64,000 nt of DNA from G965214625 sp965214625 (GTDB taxonomy: Bacteria > Pseudomonadota > Gammaproteobacteria > Arenicellales > Poriferihabitantaceae), in contig OZ243962.1 of NCBI GenBank assembly GCA_965214625.1, forward strand, positions 930,001 through 994,000, in the 5' to 3' direction. Under the pieces are notes generated by a model. The model did no database searches and was not told the origin of the DNA. It saw only the letters and a list, made by a program, of their open reading frames with translations. Each line of letters starts with the position of its first letter. Within the stretch, counting starts at the first letter, position 1. The position numbers and the translations under genes are program-made. Of the stretch, positions 1-9,233 are shown in pieces.

Positions 1-486
1 GCAGCCCAACCGGTTTCATACAATGACAATGATCTCGATGAGTTTTCCCGATTGACAACCTGTGTCGCCAGCCCCTCCCTATCTCGTCACCCCCCTACCC
101 GTCGTCACTTCGGGCAATGCGATGCAGTAGACCGTACTGGCTATACCGGATCTGACCATCAGCATTTCGACCGACTGATGTCATTTCGGTCATCCGACGG
201 ACCGGGAGTTGGCCAGCCGGGCAGACATCAAATTCGACCGATCGGGACACAGGAGGCAGTTGAGCCGTTCGGTTACTCACCACAGGATATAAACGCATTC
301 GATGCGCTGATGTCGATTGAAACAACCAACGATAGTGAAAATCAAGCCAACCTGCAAACACGGTTCGGCAAAACCGATACATCGACCCGACAGATCAGGA
401 TCATTGACTATGATAAACAGCGGAAGATTGATAAAAAACGTGGCAACCATGGTGACACCACCATGAAAATCCGTTATTTTGACTAG
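1..486 (+). CDS. C-terminal part of an unidentified repeat protein upstream of hyuA
   Basis: The frame is open from base 1, so the gene starts before the window. About 161 codons are visible. I do not recognise a family. Three loose repeats of about 41-44 residues are visible, each centred on a Tyr, an Asp three or four residues on and a Phe-x-x-Leu: YNDNDLDEFSRL (near residue 7), YTGSDHQHFDRLMS (48) and YSPQDINAFDALMS (92). The last 32 residues contain IRIIDYD, 17 residues, then KIRYFD. The same arrangement closes HyuB (IRIVDFD, 18 residues, KIRYF), so the two tails are related. The stop codon lies 4 bases before the hyuA ATG, so the gene is probably in the same operon. It could be the tail of another enzyme or transporter subunit of this operon. 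Confidence 0.6.
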   Translation, partial: AAQPVSYNDNDLDEFSRLTTCVASPSLSRHPPTRRHFGQCDAVDRTGYTGSDHQHFDRLMSFRSSDGPGVGQPGRHQIRPIGTQEAVEPFGYSPQDINAFDALMSIETTNDSENQANLQTRFGKTDTSTRQIRIIDYDKQRKIDKKRGNHGDTTMKIRYFD

Positions 487-490
487 ACAG

Positions 491-2572
491 ATGCGCACCC
501 CTTACCGACTGGGCATCGACGCTGGCGGTACCTTTACCGACTTTGTGCTTGCCAATCAGAGAGCCGGCACAATCGATATCTACAAGACGCTGTCCACACC
601 GGACAATCCGACTGAAGCAATCAAAGATGGCCTGCAACTGATCTCCAACGATCTCGGCATCACCCCGAAAGAGATTATTTCACAGTGCGATCTATGCATT
701 AACGGTACGACGGTTGGACTCAATGCCCTGATCCAGCATAAAGGCGCGAAAGTCGGCCTGATCACTACCGCAGGCCATGAGGATTCGATCGAAATACGAC
801 TGGGGCACAAAGAAGATGGTTACCGCTACGATCCTGAATATCCGCCAGCGGTGATGCTGACACCACGATATCTACGATGCGGGATACGTGAACGAATCAT
901 TTCTAACGGCCAGATCAAGACACCGATGCACGAAGAGGATGTGCAGCAGGCCTGTCGGCTGTTCCAACAAGAAGGTGTCGAGGCAGTTGCCGTCTCATTC
1001 ATCTGGTCTGTCCTGAATCCCGTGCATGAACTGCGGGCGGCGGAAATCGTTCGGCAAATGCTGCCGAACGTTATTCTCACCGTAGGCAGTGAGCTTTACC
1101 CGCAGATACGCGAATACACGCGAACGTCTACTGCGATCACCAATGCTTACCTTGCGCCCATCATCCAGTCTTACGTCAGTTCGATCGAGGAGTATTTCAA
1201 TGTCCTGGGCGCAGTCAACCCGGTCCGTTATTTCCAGTCCAACGGCGGACTGGCAATTGGTCAGGCCATGACCGACCGAGCCGTTTACGCAATCAATTCC
1301 GGCCCGGCTTCGGCACCGCAGGCCGCACTAACGATATGCGAACCGTTCGGTTACAGGAATGTAATTACGGTGGACATGGGTGGAACGTCCTTTGATATCA
1401 CACTGGCGCGTGACGGCAACACCAATTTGAACAAGAACATCGATTTTCTGCGATACCGTATCGGGGTGCCGATGATCCAGGTCGAAACCCTAGGTGCAGG
1501 CGGCGGTTCGATCGGTTGGATTGATGAAATGGGACTGCTGCAAATGGGGCCGCAAAGTGCCGGTTCCAACCCGGGTCCGGCCTGCTATGGACGTGGTGGC
1601 AGTGAACCGACCGTATCGGATGCCAATCTGGTCCTCGGGTACCTGAATCCAGCCGGACTGGTCGGTGGTCGTCTGCCATTGAACTACGATAAATCCTGTC
1701 AGGCGATTGAACAGAAAATTGCCCGTCCGTTGAACATTTCGGTAGAAAAGGCTGCCCACGGCATGTTCACTATCGTCAACAATAACATGGTCAATGGTAT
1801 TCGTCGGGTTTCGGTGGAACGGGGGTATGATCCGAGGGATTTTGTACTGGTCGCCGCTGGAGGTGCCACTGGTGCGCATATTACGGCACTGGCAACAGAA
1901 ATGGGTATCGATACCGTAGTCGCATCCAAGCTCAGCTCTGGCCTGTGCGCTTATGGACAGATCATCTCGGATGTAAAATACAACTACATGGCAACCATTC
2001 CGGTACGGCTGGAAGGCAGTGAGACCTGCATGCGCATCAATGCGTTGTTCGAGGAAATCGAAACCAAAGGCATAGAACATCTGAAATCGGACGGATTCGG
2101 CTCCGGTGAGATTGATATAAAACGCAGCATGGAAATGCGCTATGTCGGCCAGATTCATGAATGCACCGTGGATATCGACAACTTCAAAATAGACGCGCAA
2201 TCCATCAATCAGGTCATTGATGCCTTTCATCGACGTCATGAACAGCTATTTACCTATTCAGAGCGGAACAGTCCGGTTGAACTGGTCAACATCGAAAGCA
2301 CCCTGTACGGCCGTGTCAAGAGGCCGGAACGCGGTCAACTCGACAGTGGCGCAGGGATTGAAAATGCACTGAAGAACCACCGGGACCTGATTTTCTCGGG
2401 TGACGGGAAAGCCATCAGTGTACCGATTTACGATGGTGGAAAGATCAACGCCGGCAACAAGGTCAATGGTCCGGCTGTGATTGAGGAGGAAACCGCAACC
2501 TATGTAATCCAGCCCGGCTGGCAGCTTGAGCTGCATAGCAGCGCATCATACCTGATTACGAGAGTCCGTTAG
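491..2572 (+). CDS. hyuA: Hydantoinase/oxoprolinase subunit A (HyuA)
   Basis: This is a 693-residue ATP-dependent hydantoinase/oxoprolinase A subunit, which with HyuB hydrolyses five-membered cyclic imides or lactams such as hydantoins, N-methylhydantoin or 5-oxoproline. The N terminus has the ASKHA-fold nucleotide motif GIDAGGTFTDFVL, and DMGGTSFDI and AAGGATGAH occur further on, all typical of the family. Length matches the family norm of about 690. The ATG at 491 places the GIDAGGT motif about eight residues in. A TTG four codons upstream would overlap the preceding stop. The next gene starts 2 bases after the stop, so translation is probably coupled. The exact substrate cannot be read from sequence. 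Confidence 0.93.
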   Translation: MRTPYRLGIDAGGTFTDFVLANQRAGTIDIYKTLSTPDNPTEAIKDGLQLISNDLGITPKEIISQCDLCINGTTVGLNALIQHKGAKVGLITTAGHEDSIEIRLGHKEDGYRYDPEYPPAVMLTPRYLRCGIRERIISNGQIKTPMHEEDVQQACRLFQQEGVEAVAVSFIWSVLNPVHELRAAEIVRQMLPNVILTVGSELYPQIREYTRTSTAITNAYLAPIIQSYVSSIEEYFNVLGAVNPVRYFQSNGGLAIGQAMTDRAVYAINSGPASAPQAALTICEPFGYRNVITVDMGGTSFDITLARDGNTNLNKNIDFLRYRIGVPMIQVETLGAGGGSIGWIDEMGLLQMGPQSAGSNPGPACYGRGGSEPTVSDANLVLGYLNPAGLVGGRLPLNYDKSCQAIEQKIARPLNISVEKAAHGMFTIVNNNMVNGIRRVSVERGYDPRDFVLVAAGGATGAHITALATEMGIDTVVASKLSSGLCAYGQIISDVKYNYMATIPVRLEGSETCMRINALFEEIETKGIEHLKSDGFGSGEIDIKRSMEMRYVGQIHECTVDIDNFKIDAQSINQVIDAFHRRHEQLFTYSERNSPVELVNIESTLYGRVKRPERGQLDSGAGIENALKNHRDLIFSGDGKAISVPIYDGGKINAGNKVNGPAVIEEETATYVIQPGWQLELHSSASYLITRVR

Positions 2573-2574
2573 CG

Positions 2575-4620
2575 ATGTCAGAAGTCGACCCGATTACCTT
2601 GTCCGTTGTACGCGGAGTGCTGGAAACCACGCAGCGGGAGATGACACTGTCATTGGAGAAAACCGGGCGCTCAAGCGTATTCAATCTGGCCCATGATTAT
2701 TCGACAGCGATGTTCAACTCGACCCCTGAGATGATCATGCAAGGACAGGACATCCCGATCCATCTTGGCTCGCTGATGCCAGCCATGAAGGCTGTTTCAG
2801 ATTATTTCGGCGATGACCTGCACGACGGTGACCTGCTGTTGCATAATGACCCGGACTACATGGGCAGCCATATTATCGACATGTGCATGTACAAGCCGGT
2901 ATTTTATCAGGGAGAACACATTTTCTGGACGGTCTGCAAGGGGCACTTGACCGACATCGGCGGTCCGGTTCCAGCCGGTTACAATCCGGATGCCACGGAG
3001 ATTTATGCCGAGGGTCTGCGTGTTCCCCCGATCAAACTGTGGGATCGGGGGAACCCCCGTGAAGACATACTGAACATGCTGTTGACCAATATGCGTGCTC
3101 GTCGAGATCAGGAGGGGGATTTCAATGCCCTGATCGGTGCCTGTCAGGTTGGCGAGAGAAATCTGGTCAACATGCTGGAAAAATACGGCGTCGAACAGGT
3201 TAAACTGTGTATTGATGAATTGCTATCAATGGCCGATCGTCACATGCGCTCATTAATCAAGGAAGTGCCTGACGGCAACTACAGCGGCACTGCGATTCTG
3301 GAAGACGCCGGTCATAACTTTGGCGATATCGAAATCACCGCAGATCTGAAGATTACCGGCGACACCTGTCAGATTCATATCACCAGTCCGCCCCAGGTAC
3401 CCTATTTCATCAACTCTTATGAGGGTAATTCATATTCCGGAGTCTATCTGGGAATGATGATGTTTGCCCAGCTCCCGCCACCCTATAATGAAGGACTGTA
3501 TCGCTGTGTTACCGTACACATGGGTGAAAAGGGTACCCTGTGCAATGCCGCAGAGCCGGCGCCTCACGTCAACTGCACAACCACGCCCATGGAAACCCTG
3601 ACCGATGCGGTGCGTCTGGCTTTCGAGCAGGCAGCTCCCCAAAGGGTCAGTGCATCCTGGGGACATACGAACGGCTGCAACATTGCCGGCTGGGACACCC
3701 GAACCAACGAAGAATATGTCACCATGGTGCTGGCAACACTGATTTCCGGTGCCGGAGCCACTCCACAACAGGATGGATGGCATGCCTGCGGACCACAATC
3801 ATGTTTTGGCGCACTGACTTCCGGTGATGTTGAACTGCTTGAACATTCCTACCCGATCATCATTCACCGCTACTCACTGATGACTGATTCCGGTGGGGCG
3901 GGTAAATATCGTGGCGGTTCGGGAACCTGCTGGCAGGTTGAACCGATCGATAAACCGATGACGTTCGTGATGTTTGGTGAAGGTCGCCGTCTGCCTGCGA
4001 TGGGTGCCGCCAATGCGCGTTCAGGCATGGTTGAATCGAAGGTCGGACGGGTCGAAATTACCCGAGGTGATGACGTTGAGATTATCCGTAAAAACGTGAT
4101 CGCAACAATCCAGCCGGGAGAAACAGCAACCAATAAAAATCCCGGTGGAGGCGGCTACGGCGATCCGTTCGATCGGCCGGTCGAAAAAGTCGTCCAAGAT
4201 GTGAAAAACCGACTGGTTTCAATTGAGGGAGCGCGTGAAGATTATGGCGTGGTGATCCATGATCACAATACACTTGAGGTCGACACCAGCGCGACGGCCA
4301 GTCTACGTGCCAATCGACCCATCCAGCAGTCTCAGCACAAACCCATCCGACTGCCCGCAACGGAACCGGTTACCGCACCCCCTCAGGCACCGGTTATCAC
4401 GGTGACCCTCCCGCAGACTCCCGTCATCAACCCGGCATCAGCGGTCAATGGTCCAAAGGTGCCCCGACCTGACACGCTGCACGAAAACAAGCCACTGGCA
4501 CCACTGACCGGGGCCGATGTCAGTTTCATCAGAATTGTCGATTTCGACAACGAACAATCGACCGTGGAAGCGGAACCGACCGGAAAAAGTAAAAGAAAGA
4601 TCAAGATACGTTATTTCTGA
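2575..4620 (+). CDS. hyuB: Hydantoinase/oxoprolinase subunit B (HyuB) with a 100-residue C-terminal extension
   Basis: This is the HyuB partner of the preceding gene (681 aa). Typical family stretches are DPITLSVVRG at the start, LAHDYSTAMF, HNDPDYMGSHIID and the Gly-rich end NPGGGGYGDPF. The conserved core ends near residue 581 (SLRANR). It is followed by a Pro-rich linker with repeated APVITV / TPVIN phrases and then IRIVDFD, 18 residues, KIKIRYF at the extreme C terminus. HyuB proteins normally stop near the end of the core, so this 100-residue tail is additional. Its last 32 residues match the end of the protein encoded just upstream of hyuA. The tail may dock the two proteins to a common partner, which is inference. 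The permease gene begins 2 bases after the stop. Confidence 0.92.
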   Translation: MSEVDPITLSVVRGVLETTQREMTLSLEKTGRSSVFNLAHDYSTAMFNSTPEMIMQGQDIPIHLGSLMPAMKAVSDYFGDDLHDGDLLLHNDPDYMGSHIIDMCMYKPVFYQGEHIFWTVCKGHLTDIGGPVPAGYNPDATEIYAEGLRVPPIKLWDRGNPREDILNMLLTNMRARRDQEGDFNALIGACQVGERNLVNMLEKYGVEQVKLCIDELLSMADRHMRSLIKEVPDGNYSGTAILEDAGHNFGDIEITADLKITGDTCQIHITSPPQVPYFINSYEGNSYSGVYLGMMMFAQLPPPYNEGLYRCVTVHMGEKGTLCNAAEPAPHVNCTTTPMETLTDAVRLAFEQAAPQRVSASWGHTNGCNIAGWDTRTNEEYVTMVLATLISGAGATPQQDGWHACGPQSCFGALTSGDVELLEHSYPIIIHRYSLMTDSGGAGKYRGGSGTCWQVEPIDKPMTFVMFGEGRRLPAMGAANARSGMVESKVGRVEITRGDDVEIIRKNVIATIQPGETATNKNPGGGGYGDPFDRPVEKVVQDVKNRLVSIEGAREDYGVVIHDHNTLEVDTSATASLRANRPIQQSQHKPIRLPATEPVTAPPQAPVITVTLPQTPVINPASAVNGPKVPRPDTLHENKPLAPLTGADVSFIRIVDFDNEQSTVEAEPTGKSKRKIKIRYF

Positions 4621-4622
4621 AC

Positions 4623-6871
4623 ATGAGCCTGGGGAACAGTATGCAACTCACCACGCCGAACCGTCCGGTGGAGATCAGGACATCCGGTTCAGGTGCCAGC
4701 ACCTATCTGATGGTGCCGATGTTCATCTTCTTCGCGTTATTGATTTTCGCCGTGATCAGGGGCCCGAACCTGATATCCAGTACCGGCATTGGCAGCGCAG
4801 TCATCGTTGTCGCGCCATTGATACTGGCAACCTATGCCCTGACTATCGTCGTCATGGCAGGTCGTGCCGGGGTGGATCTTTCGATTGGTCCATTGATCGG
4901 TTTTATCAATGTCGGCATGATTCAGTTGTATGCGGTCGGCTTCATGGAGTCACCTATCGCCTTTTTCCTGTATGCCATCGGTGTTGGCATTGCTTACCAG
5001 ATACTGCAAGGGTTGATCATCATTTTCGTTCGGGTCCAACCGATCATCGTCTCGCTGAGCGGCTATCTTACGCTGGTCGGTCTCAATCTGATCATTCTGC
5101 CCCGTCCAGGTGGCGTGGCCCCGGACTGGATGTTTTCCTGGGGCAGTGGCACCACGATTTTCTCGGCGACTCTGGTCATATTGATACTCGCCACGGCCGC
5201 CTGGTACATCATTGCCCGGACGGCTTTTTTCGGACACTTGCGGTTAATGGGTTCAGATGAGCGTGCAGCCTATACCAGTGGCGTACATATCAATCTGGTG
5301 CGCCTCGGTGCCCACGTCATCAGTGGCGTCTATGCCGGACTGGCAGCAATCACCTTTACCGCCCTGATCAGTTCAGGCGATCCAACCCAAGGTACAACCT
5401 ATACCCTGATGGCGGTCACTGCCCTGGTTCTCGGCGGAGCCAACCTCGCGGGTGGACGCGGCAGTGCCTTCGGTTCGTTACTCGGCGCATTGAATATCTA
5501 TCTGATCACCTACGTATTGTCTACTTTCAACTTCGGTATGGTGCAAAGCTTTGTGACCGATCTGGCATACGGTGTCATGCTGGTTGTCTCGTTACTGATC
5601 AGTCTAGCCGTCCCACAGATCCAAAAGCGGGTACGCAACCTGTCACCGCTGATATTTTTCGTGATACTGGCGGTTGTTGCACTTGGCGTCATCATGCACA
5701 CCTCGATGGATCAGGTGATACAGCCACTGGCCGGTTTGCAGTCTTCGGCCATTGTCATCCTGTCCGATGGCGGTGTTGCCCAGGTCAGCGGCACATCAAC
5801 CGGCGAATCGTATTCTCCAGGGACCTATATCCTTTTCATCGTCATCGGCGTGGTCGCAGTCGTCTACGCTTTCCGGGTACTGTTCAAATACCCCAGGGGA
5901 CCTATGATTGCCTTCATGGTTGTCATGGCGGTGATCGCCCTCGGGTTGATTTTTGATCCTGACCCGCAAGACCAATCCGTGGAAACGGACGAGCAAACAG
6001 AGATTCAGGAACTGGATTCCTGGATGCCGGAATTCCTGGTGATGGAAAAAATCGATGAAACCCGCGTCACGGCCGAAGTGACCGACCTGGTTTCGCACGG
6101 CACCTATGTGGTACTCACTCTCATCGGTACGGTATTACTGGCCTCATTAATCATTCTGGTGATGCTGCCCCATGTGACCGTCCGTACCAAGCGGACTGCC
6201 TTGGTGTTGTTTGCCGCTGCCGCCATAGTAATCGCCGTCGGCGCGCTGTTCTTTGAAAGCTTCGAAGAGGTTATCTGGCGAGTAGTTTTTCCGGTGAAAT
6301 TTATGCCATCATTCTGGTCGGTGTGGGTTTGTTCACCCTTACTGCTCCCTTGGTACACAACCGACTCAGCAACATTTCGAATGTATTCATCGTGTTGATT
6401 GGTGTACTCTCGGTGGTCTGCGTATATTTCTTTACTGATCCGGTCGACCCGACGGCGACTGACGATACGGCACGCAATCACGCCCCCGCAGTATTCTCGG
6501 TGACAGCAGTCCCAAGGCAACCTGAAACGATTGAGTATGCTGAACCGGTACGAGTCAACACAAATGCCCCAGGTATGGCAGTCCATGGACAGCTGGCCTT
6601 TTGTGCCGCGATTATCGTACTGCTGCACATATTTCTTTACATTGCGATGGGTGAAAGCAGCTTCCGCAGCTTCTGGCGACTATGGGAGATTCCTGTGATG
6701 TCGGCATTAATCTGGGGTGGATTGTTTTACGCCAGCGGAGTCCCGTTCTGGCAAATCGTCGCCGTAGTTGCGATCGCAATCCTTTCAGCGCCTAATGTCC
6801 TGCATATTATCAGCACCTACAAAATCAAGCAGAAGCGTGATCGTTCAATCAGCCAGTGGGCAGGATCATGA
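4623..6871 (+). pseudogene. RbsC-type ABC permease with long membrane extension, interrupted by a -1 frameshift
   Basis: The first frame (4623-6398) begins as a BPD_transp_2 (RbsC/LivH) permease. AGRAGVDLSIGPL and ALVLGGANLAGGRGSAFGSLLG are the expected conserved loops, over about residues 30-350. It then continues into extra transmembrane helices. Near 6285 the reading shifts. Frame 1 ends in an unrelated tail, while the membrane sequence continues in another frame (SGEIYAIILVGVGLFTL) to the TGA at 6869-6871. Restoring one T in the T-run after position 6284 joins them as VVFSGEIYAII and gives about 749 residues. The C-terminal 400 residues carry about ten predicted helices and acidic loops, unlike a normal permease of about 320 aa. 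This could be a true inactivation, a sequencing error in a homopolymer or programmed slippage. The next gene overlaps its stop by ATGA. Confidence 0.8.
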
Positions 6872-8283
6872 GAAAATCGGCTTTTTCGTTTTATAAGTGG
6901 CTCGGATTTATCATCGCTGCAATTATCGCAGTCGTCAGTGCGGTACTTGGTTGGATAGACGATGTGCCAATGCAGCATATCCTGTTTTATTCGCTGGCTG
7001 TCTTTGCACTGATTTTATGGGGCTGGCATCACTGTTCAGTACGCTGGATCTATCGACCTGATGGTATCGCCATCAGTAATACCCGCAGTCATAGCCTGTC
7101 GTCCAGACCCGAGGAATCGCACGAGGATGAATATCAACAGAGTTTCCTGCGCGCTCTAATTTCAAGCAACAAGGGCGGAGCATGGGGCTTGTTGGCACTG
7201 GTCATCGCATTCATCGCAAGTGCCTTTGCCGTCGAGGATTTTTTTCATTGGCGCAATATTACTTCCGTGCTGATCTTTATCGCCTTCCTCATCCTCGCCT
7301 TTATTCTGAACAGACGGGTCAAAACCAACAAAAGCGCGTTCATCGGTATCGTTGTGCTGATCGGACTTTTTGTTATCGGCTCACTGGTGGTTGACGGCTT
7401 CCTGTCGACACTGAATTTCAAGTCAATGCTGGTATTCGCTTCGTTTCTGGGACTGGCCTGTATCGGGCAAACCCTGGTTGCACTTCTGGGAGGACTGGAC
7501 CTGTCGATACCCTTTGTGATCGGATCTTCCAATATCGGCCTGATGTATCTGCTGACATTGAATACACCTCCATGGATCGCGTTTATTGCTGTCCTGCTGA
7601 TCGGGGCCGGAATTGGTTTTATTAACGGCATGCTGAGTTTCCGTCTGCAGGGTCAAGCACTGATCCTGACGTTGGGAGTCGGTTTTGCGGTCTCGGGCGG
7701 TACCCAGATTTTGACCAGTATCGGGACTGCGTTCGGTGGCAATGTATTTGGCGTAGTGCCCAAATGGCTGTCCAATATTGCCGCCATGAATGGGGTTTTC
7801 TTTGGGTTGAACTTTCCGCCTGTAGTCGTGATCTGGATTCTCGCCTCCATCATCCTGATTGTCGGATTACGTAATACGACCTGGGGAAGAAACCTTTATG
7901 CGCTCGGTGGCAGCCGTACTTCGGCTAAGCGCCTGTCCATATCCGAACGGGGTTACTGGGTTGGAATGTACACCATCAGCGGTTGTGTGTCGGCGTTTAC
8001 CGGGGCGTTGCTGCTCGGCTGGAGCGGCGGTGGATTTATCGGCGTGGGAGATCAATACCTGTTCATGACCCTGGCAGCCGTGGTGGTCGGCGGCACTTCC
8101 TTGCTCGGTGGCTGGGGCGGCTACGGATTTACCGTGATCGGAGTACTGGTGTTGCAGGTATTGACTTCGTTCCTGGTTGGAATCGGACTGGATTATGAAA
8201 GCCAGCAGTTTGTATTCGGACTGCTGATACTGCCGATGGTCGCTCTGTATGCACGTTCACCACATATTCGCACACAGATATAA
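6868..8283 (+). CDS. RbsC-type ABC transporter permease with N-terminal membrane extension
   Basis: This 471-residue inner-membrane permease of the BPD_transp_2 family is probably the partner of the preceding permease. The conserved part begins near residue 180 with GQTLVALLGGLDLSIPFVIG and ends with AAVVVGGTSLLGGWGGYG. About 180 residues of additional membrane helices and a charged loop precede it, so both permeases of this operon are enlarged, at opposite ends. The ATG at 6868 overlaps the upstream TGA (ATGA) and has AGGA just before it. A GTG at 6856 is also possible. No ATPase or binding protein is seen in the window, so those parts of the transporter must lie upstream of base 1 or elsewhere. 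The likely cargo is the hydantoinase substrate. Confidence 0.88.
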   Translation: MRKSAFSFYKWLGFIIAAIIAVVSAVLGWIDDVPMQHILFYSLAVFALILWGWHHCSVRWIYRPDGIAISNTRSHSLSSRPEESHEDEYQQSFLRALISSNKGGAWGLLALVIAFIASAFAVEDFFHWRNITSVLIFIAFLILAFILNRRVKTNKSAFIGIVVLIGLFVIGSLVVDGFLSTLNFKSMLVFASFLGLACIGQTLVALLGGLDLSIPFVIGSSNIGLMYLLTLNTPPWIAFIAVLLIGAGIGFINGMLSFRLQGQALILTLGVGFAVSGGTQILTSIGTAFGGNVFGVVPKWLSNIAAMNGVFFGLNFPPVVVIWILASIILIVGLRNTTWGRNLYALGGSRTSAKRLSISERGYWVGMYTISGCVSAFTGALLLGWSGGGFIGVGDQYLFMTLAAVVVGGTSLLGGWGGYGFTVIGVLVLQVLTSFLVGIGLDYESQQFVFGLLILPMVALYARSPHIRTQI

Positions 8284-8321
8284 CCGTATCCGGCGCAGCG
8301 AGACAATACAGTAAAGAACAC

Positions 8322-8338
8322 CCATCCCTATTGGATGG
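8322..8338. terminator. Small hairpin between convergent operons
   Basis: CCATCC and GGATGG flank a 5-base loop between the convergent hyu and amidase operons. There is no following T-run, so terminator function is only suggested by position. Confidence 0.25.
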
Positions 8339-8345
8339 ACGATAA

Positions 8346-8753
8346 TCAACCGTATTGGGCCAGCAGGTCTGCAATCCGCTTCAGAAAGATCGCGTGTTCG
8401 CAGGCTTCTTCAGAAGAAAATGACGCTTCGAGTATCTCTACCGGCCGCCCTCGAACACCAGAACAGATGCCGATACGATAGTCTTCATGCGGCCGTTTGC
8501 ATACGGTGAGATATTTCCCCTGCATCGGCTGTCGCCTGAATTTATCGAGTACGGTTCGCAAATCCTCGCTATGCTCTATCGGCGGCTGGCCGTTCCTAGG
8601 TGGTCCGGCGACAGGATGGGCCCTGTGTTCTGCGATCAATCTGTTACGGGTCGCCTCATCGGTCAGTAGCGGCAATACATAAGTGCGGGTAATAAAATCA
8701 TCGGTACTGGCGCGTCCCTGATCGGTTTGTACGCCGGTTGGTTTATCTAGCAT
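8346..8753 (-). CDS. dmfA1: N,N-dimethylformamidase small (alpha) subunit-like protein
   Basis: This 135-residue protein has the length of the dimethylformamidase small subunit (about 132 aa). Its C terminus, HAIFLKRIADLLAQYG, and the preceding YRIGICSGVRGRP and FSSEEA segments follow the pattern I recall for the Paracoccus small subunit (HAVFLRRIEDV). In the known enzyme the small subunit binds the large iron-containing subunit and is needed for activity. It is the last gene of the minus-strand operon, 51 bases after a second related small protein (8805-9185), with the large subunit just before that. Having two different small subunits is unusual. The match is from remembered family sequence, not a search. 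Confidence 0.75.
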   Translation of the reverse strand: MLDKPTGVQTDQGRASTDDFITRTYVLPLLTDEATRNRLIAEHRAHPVAGPPRNGQPPIEHSEDLRTVLDKFRRQPMQGKYLTVCKRPHEDYRIGICSGVRGRPVEILEASFSSEEACEHAIFLKRIADLLAQYG

Positions 8754-8804
8754 TTTTCACCTCGTTGTTGCCAATCAGTCTCTCAAAAATCAGAACAGGA
8801 AGAA

Positions 8805-9185
8805 TCAGGTACATCGACATGGCGCCGGTTCACCCCGGGCTTCCTTGATACGCAACGCCTCTTCTCGAGCCTGATCGGGTGACGAAAAGACCTTGTTCTC
8901 AAACAGGATAATCGGCTTGCGCCGATCTGAGTTAAGCTGGCCCACACACCACTCTTTATCCGGCTTGGTGCAAACGACCATATAGGCACCCGGAATCGGA
9001 CCGTAGCGCCGGTTGTTCAGCACAAACAGGCATTCCGCCAGTTGATTCAGTTTATCCACATCCAGTTCACCCAATGCAGCGGCCTCCAAATCATTAAACG
9101 GAGTCAACGCAGCGCCCATGACTTCCTTACCGGTAGGTGGTTCCATCATCTGCATCCTTGGCATGTCTGACGTATGCATATTCAT
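8805..9185 (-). CDS. Second dimethylformamidase small-subunit-like paralogue
   Basis: This 126-residue protein is distantly related to its neighbour at 8346-8753. Both share Y-(L/M)-x-VC-x-(K/R)-P near the middle, then (D/E)-(Y/W), a Gly, R..P, a FSS motif (FSSPDQA here, FSSEEA there) and a C-terminal helix with Lys. The N-terminal third differs (MEPPTGKEVMGAALTPFND). It ends with a Cys-x-Cys (PCRCT). It lies 48 bases after the large-subunit gene, so it is probably co-expressed and may replace or accompany the other small subunit in a heteromeric complex. That role is inference. I know of no described amidase of this family with two distinct small subunits. Confidence 0.7.
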   Translation of the reverse strand: MNMHTSDMPRMQMMEPPTGKEVMGAALTPFNDLEAAALGELDVDKLNQLAECLFVLNNRRYGPIPGAYMVVCTKPDKEWCVGQLNSDRRKPIILFENKVFSSPDQAREEALRIKEARGEPAPCRCT

Positions 9186-9233
9186 AATTTCTGGCGTGTT
9201 CTATTGATTATCATGGTCTGATCAGGGAGCCAT

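Noticed and set aside
1490..2239. Long minus-strand frame of 249 codons opposite hyuA
   Set aside because: It lies fully inside a well-supported gene and its translation resembles no protein family.
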